A DNA stretch of 64,000 nucleotides from Purpureocillium takamizusanense (Eukaryota > Ascomycota > Sordariomycetes > Hypocreales > Ophiocordycipitaceae). Shown here piece after piece: positions 42,123 to 53,196 of this stretch. Under the pieces are notes generated by a model. That model saw nothing but the letters and a program-made list of their open reading frames with translations, made no database searches and was not told the DNA's origin. Both the position numbers and the translations under genes were made by a program. The stretch spans positions 1,240,001 to 1,304,000 of the forward strand of contig NC_063072.1 in the NCBI RefSeq assembly GCF_022605165.1, written 5' to 3'. Position 1 is the first letter of the stretch; every line of letters starts with the position of its first letter.

Positions 42123-43091
42123 GGTGGGCTGTGGGCTGCGGGGATGAGGACTGGTGGGGGGGGGGGGGGGAAGAGGGATAGAGGGACGTGGGAGAGTGGT
42201 GAGGTTTCGGCAAGCGCAGTGGGCAGGATCAATCCGATATCTTCAACGCTCGTGCAACGGGTCTCTTGTCAGAAAACGGAGCATGAACCGAACCTCGACA
42301 GACCAGGCATCCAGTCAACGCATTTATTTTCCCGATGGCGGCTATCCGGGGGATGCGGGGAAAGAACTCTCCAGGCGTCTAATAATGCCGAGGTCAGTCA
42401 CAAGGAGAGTTGGGCCTCGCGGGCGGTCGGGGTTGGTGGCTGACTCTCGGCCCCGGCTCCGTCCCCGCGCTGTCCACCTCATTATGGGGCGCCGTCACTG
42501 GAGCTGTTGGGGGGGGTGGGGGGCCAGGCTGTTCGGCACCGGCGCGGTGTGGGGGAGCGTGGCCGGAAGGGCGTCAGTCTTGTTAGGCCGAGGCACCGCC
42601 TGTAACAATAGTGCTATGCGAGTTAGTGGTCCGTCCACGGGCAGAGGCCGGGCATCTGCTGTACGCGGAAGACGACGTTGAAATTCGCGACCCCGTTTAA
42701 AATTTAGGACTTCCTCTTCTCTTATTAAATAAGAGACCCTGCCATGCCATGGGCTACTCTTCCAACATCTAATAAGCCTGTCCCGGTCGGTAGCAACCGC
42801 CCCATGAAGCCATCGAGGTCCGCCCAACACCACGCCGGGGCCGTCATGACTCATCAGGCGGACCTCCAGGGTAAGTTGCACTCCCAACGGTGTACAACCC
42901 CCACTAAACATGCAAGTAGGCTTGCTTTTGCCAGTGGTCAGGACTCGGGGGCATCGCCGGAACTACTATTTGCCGCAAATCCAACCCCTTTCATCTGTCT
43001 GTTGCCTGCGAAAAGGCGAGGGACAGAATCGTGAATGTGAAGCGAACGACGACGCCTCGCCGACGATGCTCGCGTCGGTGGTTCATCAGCC
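42123..43091. promoter_or_regulatory. Divergent promoter, thiolase / APH-kinase
   Basis: 969 bases between divergent starts. A G15 run lies at 42156-42170, 34 bases before the thiolase ATG, further G-rich stretches near 42508-42524, and a perfect palindrome at 42718-42736. No gene is supported. Confidence 0.5.
42718..42736. promoter_or_regulatory. Perfect 9+1+9 palindrome
   Basis: TCTCTTATT, a single A, then AATAAGAGA: two perfect 9-base inverted arms in an AT-rich patch between two divergent genes. It could be a dimeric regulator site or a chance hairpin; no family is recognised. Confidence 0.4.
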
Positions 43092-44676
43092 ATGCTGCTC
43101 GCTCTCATCCGTCTAGTGCGCACGCGATGGACGTCGGCCGTCCTATTTCTGTCCAAGCTGTGGGGAAGGCTGCTTCACTTCGGCGCCACATGGATCGGAG
43201 GCACCAAGCCAGACTCACAGGAGATCAGCGACCCAAAGACCGGTGAAGCGGCGGTTGCCACGCCTGGACTTGACAGCCAGGGATTTCCAGTTCTGACAGA
43301 GGACCAGTACGAGGATGCCATCCTAGCATTTATCGCGTCCATAGATACGGAGGCGGTCTGCGCCCTGGCCTCACGATACAATGACGGCAAACCGTGTCAG
43401 TTCTCGAGGAAAAGTTATGGCAGCTTCAACGTTTGTTTCTTCGTCGAATTCGGCCACGATGGGTCCAGCCTTGTGGTCAGGCTGCCCATTGAACCCGCTT
43501 TTGACGACTTTGACGATGCATGGGACAAGTTGATAAGCGAGGTCACTACGATACAGTAAGCCCCTCCACGTTTTCGTCTCTCACCCACCGCGCCTAATTA
43601 GACCCAGATATATCAAGAGCAATACCCGAATCCCTGTACCTCACATTCGCGGTTATGGGCGCGACGCCAAACTGACCAAGTCCGGTGCCGGGATGCAGAT
43701 GTTTGTCATTATGGATCTCATTCCAGGCAAGCCTCTCGACAAGAAGCTCTTGATTGAGGGCGAAGAGGAGCACTGCAAAACTTTATACTCCCAACTTATA
43801 GACATCCAAGTAGAGCTTAGAAAGCTCGAGTTTCCGGCCATCGGATCCTTGATGCCAAATCCCGACGGCAGCGCCCAGCCGATTGTGGGCCCTCTCATCT
43901 CGATGTCGGTTGCTCAACTCCGGCAGCCACCTCTGCCACTGTTTACTACCGCAAAAGACTACATGAGATGCCAGTTCAATCTCGTGTCCGACTTTTTTGT
44001 GCCCCCGGTTTCCAATCACACCACACACGAAGTCCAGAAGGAACTGTTCGCTCTGCACGGGATGGAGAAGCCTTTCCAACAGGTCATCGATCCCCGGCTA
44101 GACAAGGGCCCCTTTGTGTTGCATCACATGGACCTGCGGGCACCAAATATTATTGTGGATGAAAATCTGAATATTCAGGGCGTCATAGACTGGGAGTTCT
44201 CAGGCACCACTCCACGACAACTCTTCACGCCACCATCGTGGATTACCGGTCATGACTCGATAGAAACAGCCAAGCAGATACATACCGATTTCCGCAACGT
44301 TTTGGACGAGAAGAGTCACGCTAGCGCGGCCTGCGCCCAACTCAGAGGAGAATGGTATGGCTCAACCGATATCGGCCAGCTGGGCATGAGCGTAACAGAC
44401 ATGGCCTTCTACGTTGCGCATGTAATACGCCGTCCTACCGACGTCGCCGGCGTCTTTTGTGATTCAGTTACTCCAATGCTCTCAAATCGGCCTATAGATG
44501 AGGTGATCTCTGAGTTTTTCGACGAGCATGAAGCCCTTGCACTGGAGGTGCAACGTAGGGCGAGACATTCCGAGCGCTACACGCAGTACTTGAAAGATCA
44601 CAATCTCTACGGGTCTCGCTTGGAAAGGCTGCAAGCCCATGGCGAGGCGTTGAAGAAGAAGTATAATTGGAGTTAA
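43092..44676 (+). CDS. APH-family phosphotransferase (aminoglycoside/choline-kinase-like fold)
   Basis: Exons 43092-43555 and 43608-44676 give 510 residues. The first 40 residues are basic and hydrophobic without acids (MLLALIRLVRTRWTSAVLFL), a possible mitochondrial presequence or membrane anchor. The kinase fold follows: SFNVCFFVEFGHDGSSLVVR is the beta-strand region with the ATP-loop equivalent, VIMDLIPGKPLDKKLL is the hinge, and HHMDLRAPNIIVDENLNIQG with VIDWEFSG provides the HxDxxxxN catalytic loop and the metal-binding Asp. Such proteins are common in filamentous ascomycetes and their substrates are mostly unknown. The gene ends 42 bases from a convergent small gene. Confidence 0.85.
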
Positions 44677-44718
44677 GAACTGCTTCAGTCGAAATACAAT
44701 AAACGCTAGGGGAGTCTG

Positions 44719-45033
44719 TTATTTCCCTTCTAACATCCGCTCCTGCTCCTGCAAATCATGAATCTTCTCCCACATGAGCCCAAGATTTCGTTCTATTCTC
44801 GCTCGCTTTCGCTCCATGTCCGCTTTCTGTTCTTCCACGGGCTTTGGCTCTGGCAAATTTCTCTTCTTCCTTGAACTAGAGGAACTCCTAGCCATCTGAC
44901 GAAGACTCTCGCTTTCGAGATCGGCGATGAAGGCTAATGTGTCGTCAAGCTCTCGTTGCTGCTCTGCCACACTGGCCATGTTTTCGCTGATTCTCTTCTT
45001 GATGTTAGCCAACTCCTCGGCAGTGTATTCCAT
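44719..45033 (-). CDS. Small coiled-coil protein of unknown function
   Basis: An ORF of 104 residues from the ATG at 45033 (MEYTAEELANIKKRISENMA). The frame runs 38 codons further upstream, but only to a TTG. It is predicted almost wholly helical with heptad-like spacing, including SVAEQQRELDDTLAFIADLE, then a Ser5 linker with RKKR and a second helix RKRARIERNLGLMWEKIHDL. No family was recognised. The tight convergence with the APH-kinase gene (42 bases between stop codons) implies overlapping 3' UTRs. An upstream exon cannot be ruled out. Confidence 0.5.
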   Translation of the reverse strand: MEYTAEELANIKKRISENMASVAEQQRELDDTLAFIADLESESLRQMARSSSSSRKKRNLPEPKPVEEQKADMERKRARIERNLGLMWEKIHDLQEQERMLEGK

Positions 45034-46249
45034 TTTGACGATGCCTTGGCTAATGTCGTTCGTGCTGTAGTCGGGGCCGAATGTGTCGAGTGACGACCCT
45101 TTGGTGCCGTGGATTAGTGACTTAGGTACACTGGGTCTATAGAGCAAAGATGAAGATCGACGTCGGGCGAAGGTTTTCGCTCGAAATTATTTCGCGTTTT
45201 TTTAAGGAAGAAACGCCAGAGGAGCAAGAGAAGAAATATAAAAGGGTTCAGAGGTGGGAGGTGCACATGTCGAGAGCCTGGCGCGTCAAAGCAGGCAGCA
45301 GCGGCCCATTATGACGGCCAGGTGCCGAGAATAATGACACCCAACGATACCCAAACAGTGCCACTTTTCACGGCTTGGAATATTCCCCTTGACTTGCCAG
45401 TCCCTCCAACACTTTGGCTTAGTCTGCCTTGCCACGCACGAGGCGCGTCGGCAGCCTCATCCGGCGGCTCCTCCATTTGGCTCCGTGGAACCCTGTGTGA
45501 TGTGCGGGCGCAAACCGTCAGGTGGTCACGCGGGGCCAGCTGCATAGCGCAAGACTGGAGTTGCCGGCCGCCATCGAGACCTGTGCCTGTTTGCCCAAAA
45601 GTTTTGTTGGTACTCTGTTGGAGGTGCGATGGCGCTCGTGGCACGTCTGGTGTAGCCGGCTTGCCGTACGAGCATGAAACACGATCACAAACTCGGTCGT
45701 GGTGTCACACGAGCAGAGCAAGTCTTGCGTGGAAACCGCCATGCCTGCGGCTCTTATAAGCCCGGCAAACAGTTGAAAACGCCACCTGTATTGTATGTAA
45801 GGAGGATGAAAGTGTCAAGGAATTAAACATAGTCAAGTGAGCCGGGAGACAAACATGTGTTCACTTTCCCTTTCAGATGTGCTTGTTCCCCGCCATCATC
45901 CACATTCTTCAGGGCGTGATTAGTTATTCATCGTCTCTTTGTGTTGGTCTCAATATGCCGCTCCCATCGTGACGCCCCACTGAACCAATATAAGCTGAAT
46001 ATAGTCGTCAACCTAGCACATACGACCATAGGCAGTGTAGAATACTGGGTCCCGTTTGCTCCCCGTGCGTCAAACCACTGACCGGCAGATTAGTAGTTGG
46101 GTCGGTGACGACCAGCGAACACCGGCTGTTGTATGTGTTATTCTTTTTTGAATTTCTTGTTTGTTTTTTGGTGGTTTTGTTCTTCCTCCTTTGCTCAATC
46201 ATTGTCTATTGTGAGGGACGCCGGCCTGCGATATGTTCATTCCCTTGGG
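45034..46249 (-). other. Gene-free spacer between the conserved and accessory halves
   Basis: 1216 bases. It should hold the small gene's promoter and the 3' flank of the next gene. Open frames at 45309-45644 and 45518-45742 (minus) were read and have no recognisable family. No repeats stand out. Confidence 0.45.
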
Positions 46250-48048
46250 CTAAAACCGGTGGCTTGATCCCGCCTCGCCGGGATGCCTTCCCAGTTCAAT
46301 GCAGCTGTGGCCCGCCTCCCAGTTGCTCCCCAGCTCTCCGTCACGACCATCATCTCTCAAGCATGCGCTCAAGCCTCGCGACTCCAACTCTCTCAGCAGC
46401 AAGGCCTCTAGGACTCGACTGCGCTCTGCAGCCCACCAGCCCTGTCCTACGCCGGCGAGCAGCGTCCGGGCCGCGCGGTAAAAGTGGAAGAGCAGCACCA
46501 GGGCGCGCGCGTCGCCGTCCACGGCCATCTGCGCAAAGGTCCCCGAGCAAAGGATGGGGAACACAAAGAAGAACCTCTGGACGTCTGCGCGTGACGGCAC
46601 GGCGGTGGGGTGGACGTCGTCGTCGCCTACCGGCGGGAGGAGCGCGCACGATAACAGGGTGGAGAGCCGGCGCGCGACGAGCTCGTATGCCGTTCGGACG
46701 GAGTCGTCTGGAGGCAGGACCGATAGCTCAGAGCGGCCGCAAGATGATACGATGATGTCGCGGTTCTTGCCCTCGACGACGGGGCCGTTTCTTGCCCTAG
46801 AGTTCTCCGCGGCTACTCTGAGACTGTTGGCGACCCTCTCTGCGTCGGTATGCTGGGTCGAGTCGTTGGACGAGAGCTCCGTCTCCAGGCCCATAAGAAA
46901 ACGCCATGAGTGAAGCGAGGGGTCGGCCCAGGAGGTCGTCTTTTCTGTTCGAATCGGCCCGCGAGTCTGATAGTTCGGGTCGTCGTAGATTGCCATGAAC
47001 GGCTGCACGAAGCGAGCCGGGTCCACGCCTCGTTTCCGCAGGGCGTCTTCGATGTTGAGCCGGGGGTGCTGGTGAACAATCGTCAGGAAGTCACTCTTCT
47101 CCGCCACGAAGACGGGCAGAGCCTGGAAAAAGACCTGTAGGACGCCCGGGCTGAGAAGAATGAGCTGGTCCCGCGACAGGTCGAGCGCGGTGTCGGCGTC
47201 ATCGTTGCGCTGCCCGTCGAGGAAGTCGAGATGGCACCACGAGATGTAGTTGACGAGTATGGCCGTCCCGACGATGGCGTTGCACGTGTCCTTGGTGAAG
47301 GCCCGCGAGAGGTTCTGCCGGAGGAGGCGCAGGGACTTGGACAGCAGCCGCGCGGAGGCGTTGGCGTACTTGGCGTCCTGTTGAGGTCGCAGTGCCGTCA
47401 GGTGCGTTACCGCTAGACATAGGACTGTCGACATGACAAACTCTTCCTGCGGCGGTGGTCAACATACGTACTTGTTATTTCTTACATGGTTCCATCCCTC
47501 TTGCGTTTCCCGCGCCGGGGAGGGGGGAGGGACTGACATCAAAGGCTCGCTGCAGCACCACCGGCCATACTTGAGCGAATGCCAGCGTCGGCCGCGTTTC
47601 CTTGTCCCAGTGGTGGAACAGCTCGAGATGAAGCAGGGTGATTTGCTCGTCTCCGCCGGCCCCGAAATGGGCTCTTGGTCGAGAGAGACTCGGGGCGATG
47701 TCCTCGTCCGGGGGCCACCGTAGACATTTCTCGTTGCGTTTGACACACCGAAGACACGGAATCCGTTCATCACACTCCATCCATGTCCAAGGAGTCAGCA
47801 ACAGCCCTTGTATGTGTGCGCGTTGTCTGTGATGTGTTCCTCCGTGTCGACTTGGAAAAGGAAGGGAGGAAGTGGTTGGTTACCTTGACCCGGCGCCTCT
47901 TACATGCCATGCAGCCGCGGCGGCTCTTGCGATGCGCCCGCTTCTTGCGCGGATGATCGGCGATACCCAGCGTCTGCATGCTTTCCGCATCTCCGCCCAC
48001 GACAAACGTGTTGGCAAAAATTGCGTCGACGTCCGAGTCGCTGGCCAT
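46250..48048 (-). CDS. Upc2-like Zn2Cys6 transcription factor
   Basis: Exons 47884-48048, 47538-47774 and 46250-47446 give 532 residues. The intron at 47775-47883 splits the zinc cluster; splicing rebuilds GCMACKRRRVKCDERIPCLR then CVKRNEKC at residues 46-73. This first intron is 109 bases, longer than most here. A linker leads to ITLLHLELFHHWDKETRPTL and the junction RAFDEEFVMSTVLCLAVTHL, the pattern of the Upc2/sterol-uptake-control type of C-terminal regulatory domain, in which hydrophobic ligands are sensed in yeast. The head is acidic then basic (HPRKKRAHRKSRRG, likely an NLS). It is divergent from the ABC transporter gene with 672 bases between starts, a common regulator-transporter arrangement. 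The ligand is unknown. Confidence 0.8.
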
Positions 48049-48720
48049 TTTTTCCCCCTTGTTCGTTTGTTCGTTCAGGAACGAGGATGGGAAATGAAAC
48101 CCCGTCATGCATGAGCGGACGACGAGGCAAGATCCAGAACTTGCACCTGACAAGTCAAATAATCCCCCCGCGTGGGTGTGTCGGCCGAGACCATACATGT
48201 ACAGTATGTGGCTTGCGAAGATGGACTTTGCTATTGGGCCGTGGCTCAGCGGGCGGCGTCGTCGTAACTCGTCAGTCGTCATCCCCCCCCCTCGTTCCCC
48301 CAATGCGGAATGCGAGCGAGCTTGCCCATGTCACTTCATGTTACTCAACCGCACTTGTCTCCATGTCAGCAAAGTGCCTGATCGGGCGATTTCCGCCCCC
48401 CGAACGAGGCGCCTCCTGGACCAGTGAAGCCTCTTTCGCAGACTCGTTTAGGAACGACCTCCTGCGTGTAATAAGCCGGACTCTGAATGAATACAGCCGC
48501 GAAAGTTTTCACAAAATGGCCGCGCATACACAGCTCCTCCCTGTCTGTGCAGAGACGGCGGCAGTCACAGCGTGATGCCCCCGTGTCAATGTGCATAAGT
48601 TGCAGGCATGCCCCATGACCTTGGACATGTTCCGGCCTCTTCTTAGAAGAATGGACGTGTAAGCCAGACACCCATCCGACTGCCGACTCATCAACTCTTT
48701 ACAGCCCAACGTAGCCAGCA
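48049..48720. promoter_or_regulatory. Divergent promoter, Upc2-like regulator / ABCB transporter
   Basis: 672 bases shared by two divergent genes. No further ORF is convincing; a C-rich run lies at about 48287-48300. This is the first place to look for binding sites of the adjacent regulator. Confidence 0.55.
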
Positions 48721-51700
48721 ATGGCCCCGGAGAATGAGAAAACAGCAGACGACCCAAAACCGAACCCCCTCGGCCTTGACGAGGATGAGCTCAACTGCCT
48801 GTCACGCCAGCTGGAGATGCCCGACAGCGACTCAGGGTATATGCAAATCTTCTGCTATGCCAGCACCACCGACTGCCTCGTCATGGGGCTCAGCGCTGCG
48901 GCGGCCGTCGGTGCAGGCGCGACGATGCCGTTGATGACGGTAGGCAGCCACCCTTGCAGTAGCTTATATGACTTTGAAGGGTTCCCCCTTTGAGGAAACT
49001 GACGAGAAAGGGGAAAAGGTCATACTGGGCTCCCTCGTGGGAAACTTTTCGGACCTGGCGAGCACAACGAACTCGGATGCGTTTGCACACAACGTCAACC
49101 ACTTGGTCTTGTATTTTGTATACATTGGTGAGCCCAGACGCACCCGTACCACTAATAGACTTGTTTTTGTTTTCTTACACCCAGTAATATAGCCGTGGCC
49201 ACGCTCGTGCTCACCAGTCTATTCGTCTTTGGATTCACGTGGACCGGCGAACGCATCACGAAGCGCCTCCGATCCGCCTACTTCGAGGCCCTCCTCCGGC
49301 AGAACATGGCCTTTCTCGACGCCCTCGGCGCCGGCGAGGCAGCGTCCAGGATCACAGCCGACCTCAACGTCGTCCAGGACGGCGTCTCGCAAAAGGTCGG
49401 CCTCGCCGTCAGCGGGCTCGCCGCCTTCGCCGCGGGCCTGGTCGTCGCCTACGTCCGCTCGTGGCGCCTCGCCCTCGTCATGACCAGCCTGCCCGTCGCC
49501 GTCGTCGCGTGGATGATGGCCGTCGGCACCTCGATGAAGAGGGCCCAGCTGGCGTCCGCCGACCTCTACTCGTCGACGGCGGCCACGTTCGCCGAGGAGG
49601 CCATCGCCTCGCTGCGCAACGTCGCGGCGTACGGCTTGCAGAGGCGGTTCGTGCGGCGGTACGAGGCGTCGCTGGCGCCCGCGGCGAGGGCCGACGCGCG
49701 CGCCAAGGGCATGATGGGCCTGTTCATCGGCGGCTTGATGGGGGCGGTGCTCAGCGCCTTTGCCCTCGCGTGCTGGGCGGGCACGCGGTTCATGGACGCG
49801 GGAGACGCCGATACGTCGCAGGTCGTCACCGTCTTGTTCGCGTCCATGATCGCGGGCGTCTCCTTTGGCCAGGTCGCGCCTCATCTGCAGGCCTTTGGAG
49901 CGGCTGGGGCCGCGGCGAACCGCATCTTTGCGGCCATCGAGCGGCGTCCACCTGTCGGGTTTCTCCCGTCCAGGGGCCGAGGCTTGAGGCCCGACACGTT
50001 GCTCGGCCATATACAGTTCTCCGATGTAAAGCTGGTGTACCCCTCGCGGCCTGACCAGCTGGTCATGGATGGCTTCACGCTCGACGTCCCAGCCGGCAAG
50101 ACCACCGCCATTGTTGGCCCATCGGGGACCGGCAAGTCGAGCATCCTTTACCTCCTCCAGCGGTTCTATCTCCCCCTCCACGGCCGAGTGTGCATCGACG
50201 GCCACGAACTACAGGACATGGACATGCAATGGCTCCGCTCCCACATGCGCGTTGTGAGCCAAGAGCCGTTTCTTTTCAACACGACTGTTCTCGACAACAT
50301 CTTATTTGGCCTGGTTGGCACGGGTTTTGAAAAGGTTCGTGCTGCCCCCTCCGCCCTCTGCTGCCCCTTTTCGTCCCATCACCATGCTCACGCTGACAAC
50401 CAAGGCCGACTCGAACACAAAACAAGCAATGGCCGAACAAGCAGCGAGGGCAGCAAACGCTCACGACTTCATCTGCCAGCTCCCTCACGGCTACAACACG
50501 GTTCTTGGCGAGAATGGAGGCCGCTTGAGCGGTGGCCAGCGGCAGCGAGTCGCGATTGCGCAGGCGCTCGTCTCCGACCCCAAGATACTCCTTTTAGACG
50601 AGGCAACCGCCGCTCTGGACTCCAAGTCGGAGTCGCTGGTCCAGGCAGCTCTAGGAAATCGTGGACCAGGTCGAACAACCATTGTCATCTCCCACCGGCT
50701 GTCAACGGTCCGGGGGGCCGACAACATCGTGGTGATGGATCGCGGTCGCGTCATTGAGCAGGGTACCCACGAGCAGCTTTTGGCCATGCAAGCGGCGTAC
50801 TCTTTGCTGATCGAGGCCCAAACGCTACGGCAGAGTGCCAACAACGATCATGACGTAGGCCATGGCTCCGAGGATGATTATTATAGCAGCAGCGGTGCTG
50901 GAAAGACTCTGGAGAAGAGCCGCAGCGTCGGGTCGGCACAGGAACAAAGAGCATCGCCATCTCGGGCAACGACCCTCGCGCTCGTCAAGTTTCTCCTCCG
51001 CCTGAACCATCCGGAAAGGGGACACCTACTCGCTGGCATGATTGGAAGCGCCTTTGCCGGCCTCGGCTACCCGCTGACGGCCATCTTCTTCGGCAACATG
51101 GTCCTCGCCCTCCGGGACCCGCGCATGACCCTAGGCGGCCACGGAATCGGCTTCTGGGCTGGCATGCAGTGGCTGACCGGATGGGTCGTCTTCTTCGCCT
51201 ACGTCGCCCAGGGCGCGGCCTTTGCGCACGCGTCGTCTCGCCTGATAGCCCGGGCGCGGGCCGTCGCCTTCGCCGCCATCCTGCGACAGGACGCCGCCTT
51301 CTTCGCCGGGCCGGGCAACGACGCCGGCGCGCTGACGGCGTTCCTCAGCCAGCAGGCGAGCCAGCTCAACGGGCTCAGCGGGACGATCCTGGGCGCCCTG
51401 CTCAACAGCGTCTTCGCCGTGGTCGGCGGCTTCGTCGAGGCCACCGCGTTTGGGTGGAAGCTCGGGCTCGTCGCCACGGCCACCATGCCGCTCATCTTCA
51501 CGACCGGATACGCGCGGTTCAGGCTGCTCGCCGACCTGGAGAAGAAGAGCCTGCGCGACTCGAAAGCCGCGGCCGTGGTGTCCGAGGCGATCCGCGGGAT
51601 ACGCACCATCGCCGCCCTGGGGCTCCAAGACGCCGTCGCGGACCGCTACCGCCTCCAGCTGGGCGACGACATGCGCAGCGGCGCGGGACAGAACGCGCTG

Positions 51701-52892
51701 CTGTCGGTGCTCTACGGCGCGAGCCAGTCGGTCATCATCTTTTGCACGGCCCTCATCTTCTGGTACGGCGGCTCCAGGCTGCTGCCGACGGGCGAGTACA
51801 CGGTCCAGCGCTTCCTCATATGCTTCGTCGCCACCACGTACAGCGCCCAGTCGGCGGGCGGCATCTTCTCCCACGCGCCCGACGTGGCCGGCGCGCAGGA
51901 CGCCGCCCTGAGGCTCAAGACGCTGACCGAGACGGTGCCCGAGATTGACGTCGACGACGAGGACGGCGGCGATGACGCTGACTCTCTGGCCGGGGACGTC
52001 CGTGCTCGCAACGTAGACTTTGCGTACCCATCGTCTGCTGGAGGGGACGCAGGGCATCTCGTCCTGCGAGACGTTTCGCTGCAGGCCACGGCGGGCAGCT
52101 TCGTCGCGCTCGTCGGCGCAAGCGGCAGCGGCAAGAGCACCGTGCTCAACCTCGTCGAGCGGCTCTACGACCCGCGCTCCGGCCAGATGCTCGTCGACGC
52201 CAAGGACATACGCCGCTACCGACTGCAGGCGTACCGCAGGCGGCTGGCGATTGTGGAGCAGGACTCTGTGCTGTACAGCGGGACGATTCGCGACAACATT
52301 GTCAGCGACGGGGACTTTGACGATGCGGACATTGAGAGGGCTTGTCGCGATGCGAACATCTGGGACTTTGTGGTACGTTGTGCTTGCTGATGATCAATAC
52401 CCACGAGAACATAGACTTCCTCTCTTCCACGATCTAACACGTTACCCATTCGTCAAAAAGTCATCGCTCTCCAACGGGCTCGACACGGCCATCGGCCCCC
52501 GCGGCACGCAAGCGTCCGGAGGGCAGAAGCAACGCCTCGCCCTTGCCCGAGCGCTCCTTCGCAAACCCAAGATATTGTAAGCGCGCCGCCAGACGGCCGG
52601 TCAATTTTTTCCGTCGTGTCAATGTCTCTAATATATTTTGTGCAGGCTGCTCGACGAGGCGACATCGGCGCTCGACGCCCACTCGGAAGCGGTGGTCCAA
52701 GAGGCGCTCGCCGCCGCCGCCGCCGCCACGGGCAGGACTACCATCGCCGTCGCCCACCGCATCAGCTCCATTGTCCGCGCCGACTGCATCTACGTCTTTG
52801 ATCAGGGCGCCGTTGTCGAGCAGGGCACGCACGCCCAACTCATGGCAAGGAGGGGCCGGTATTGGGAGTACGTGTCGATGCAGGCGGCTTGA
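48721..52892 (+). CDS. Full-size ABCB (MDR/P-glycoprotein type) transporter
   Basis: Exons 48721-48939, 49019-49127, 49193-50334, 50405-52372, 52461-52576 and 52646-52892 give 1266 residues. The layout is TMD1-NBD1-TMD2-NBD2. NBD1: Walker [11 protein letters not shown]-loop [19 protein letters not shown], signature LSGGQRQR, Walker [14 protein letters not shown]-loop [12 protein letters not shown]2: Walker [11 protein letters not shown]-loop [16 protein letters not shown], signature ASGGQKQR, Walker B rebuilt across the last intron as [14 protein letters not shown]-loop VAHRISSI. All ATPase motifs are intact in both halves. ABCB exporters remove hydrophobic drugs or secondary metabolites from the plasma membrane or vacuole; a peptide-pheromone exporter (Ste6 type) is an alternative. 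The neighbouring Upc2-like gene may regulate it. Confidence 0.92.
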
Positions 52893-53196
52893 TGCGAGGC
52901 GAGAGAGGATCGATTCGAACCGTGTTTGATAACATCTTCACTCTTTGTATACGCATTTTCATAGACTTTAATCGAGAGGTGAGAGTGAGGGTTGGCATGG
53001 CTACGGACATGGACATCTCAAGAGTGTTCAGACGGTTCAAGTGCTACGGCTCGGTCTGTTTACGTCTGGTCCTCCTTGGGTACCAGAGGTGTTGAGCCAC
53101 TGCAAAGTCACCGAAGCACATGGGCGAAGAATTGAAGTGTCGTTGCATACTGGCAAGAAGCAGCACGACGTGAGGCCGAGACGTGTCCGCATCACA
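52893..53196. other. Convergent spacer ABCB/GH16
   Basis: 304 bases between convergent stop codons. Only probable 3' UTR sequence is seen. Confidence 0.5.

Noticed and set aside
45309..45644. Minus-strand frame with a hydrophobic C-terminus (GTVWVSLGVIILGTW)
   Set aside because: It resembled a small mitochondrial membrane protein for a moment, but no family matched, and the rest of the frame is unstructured.
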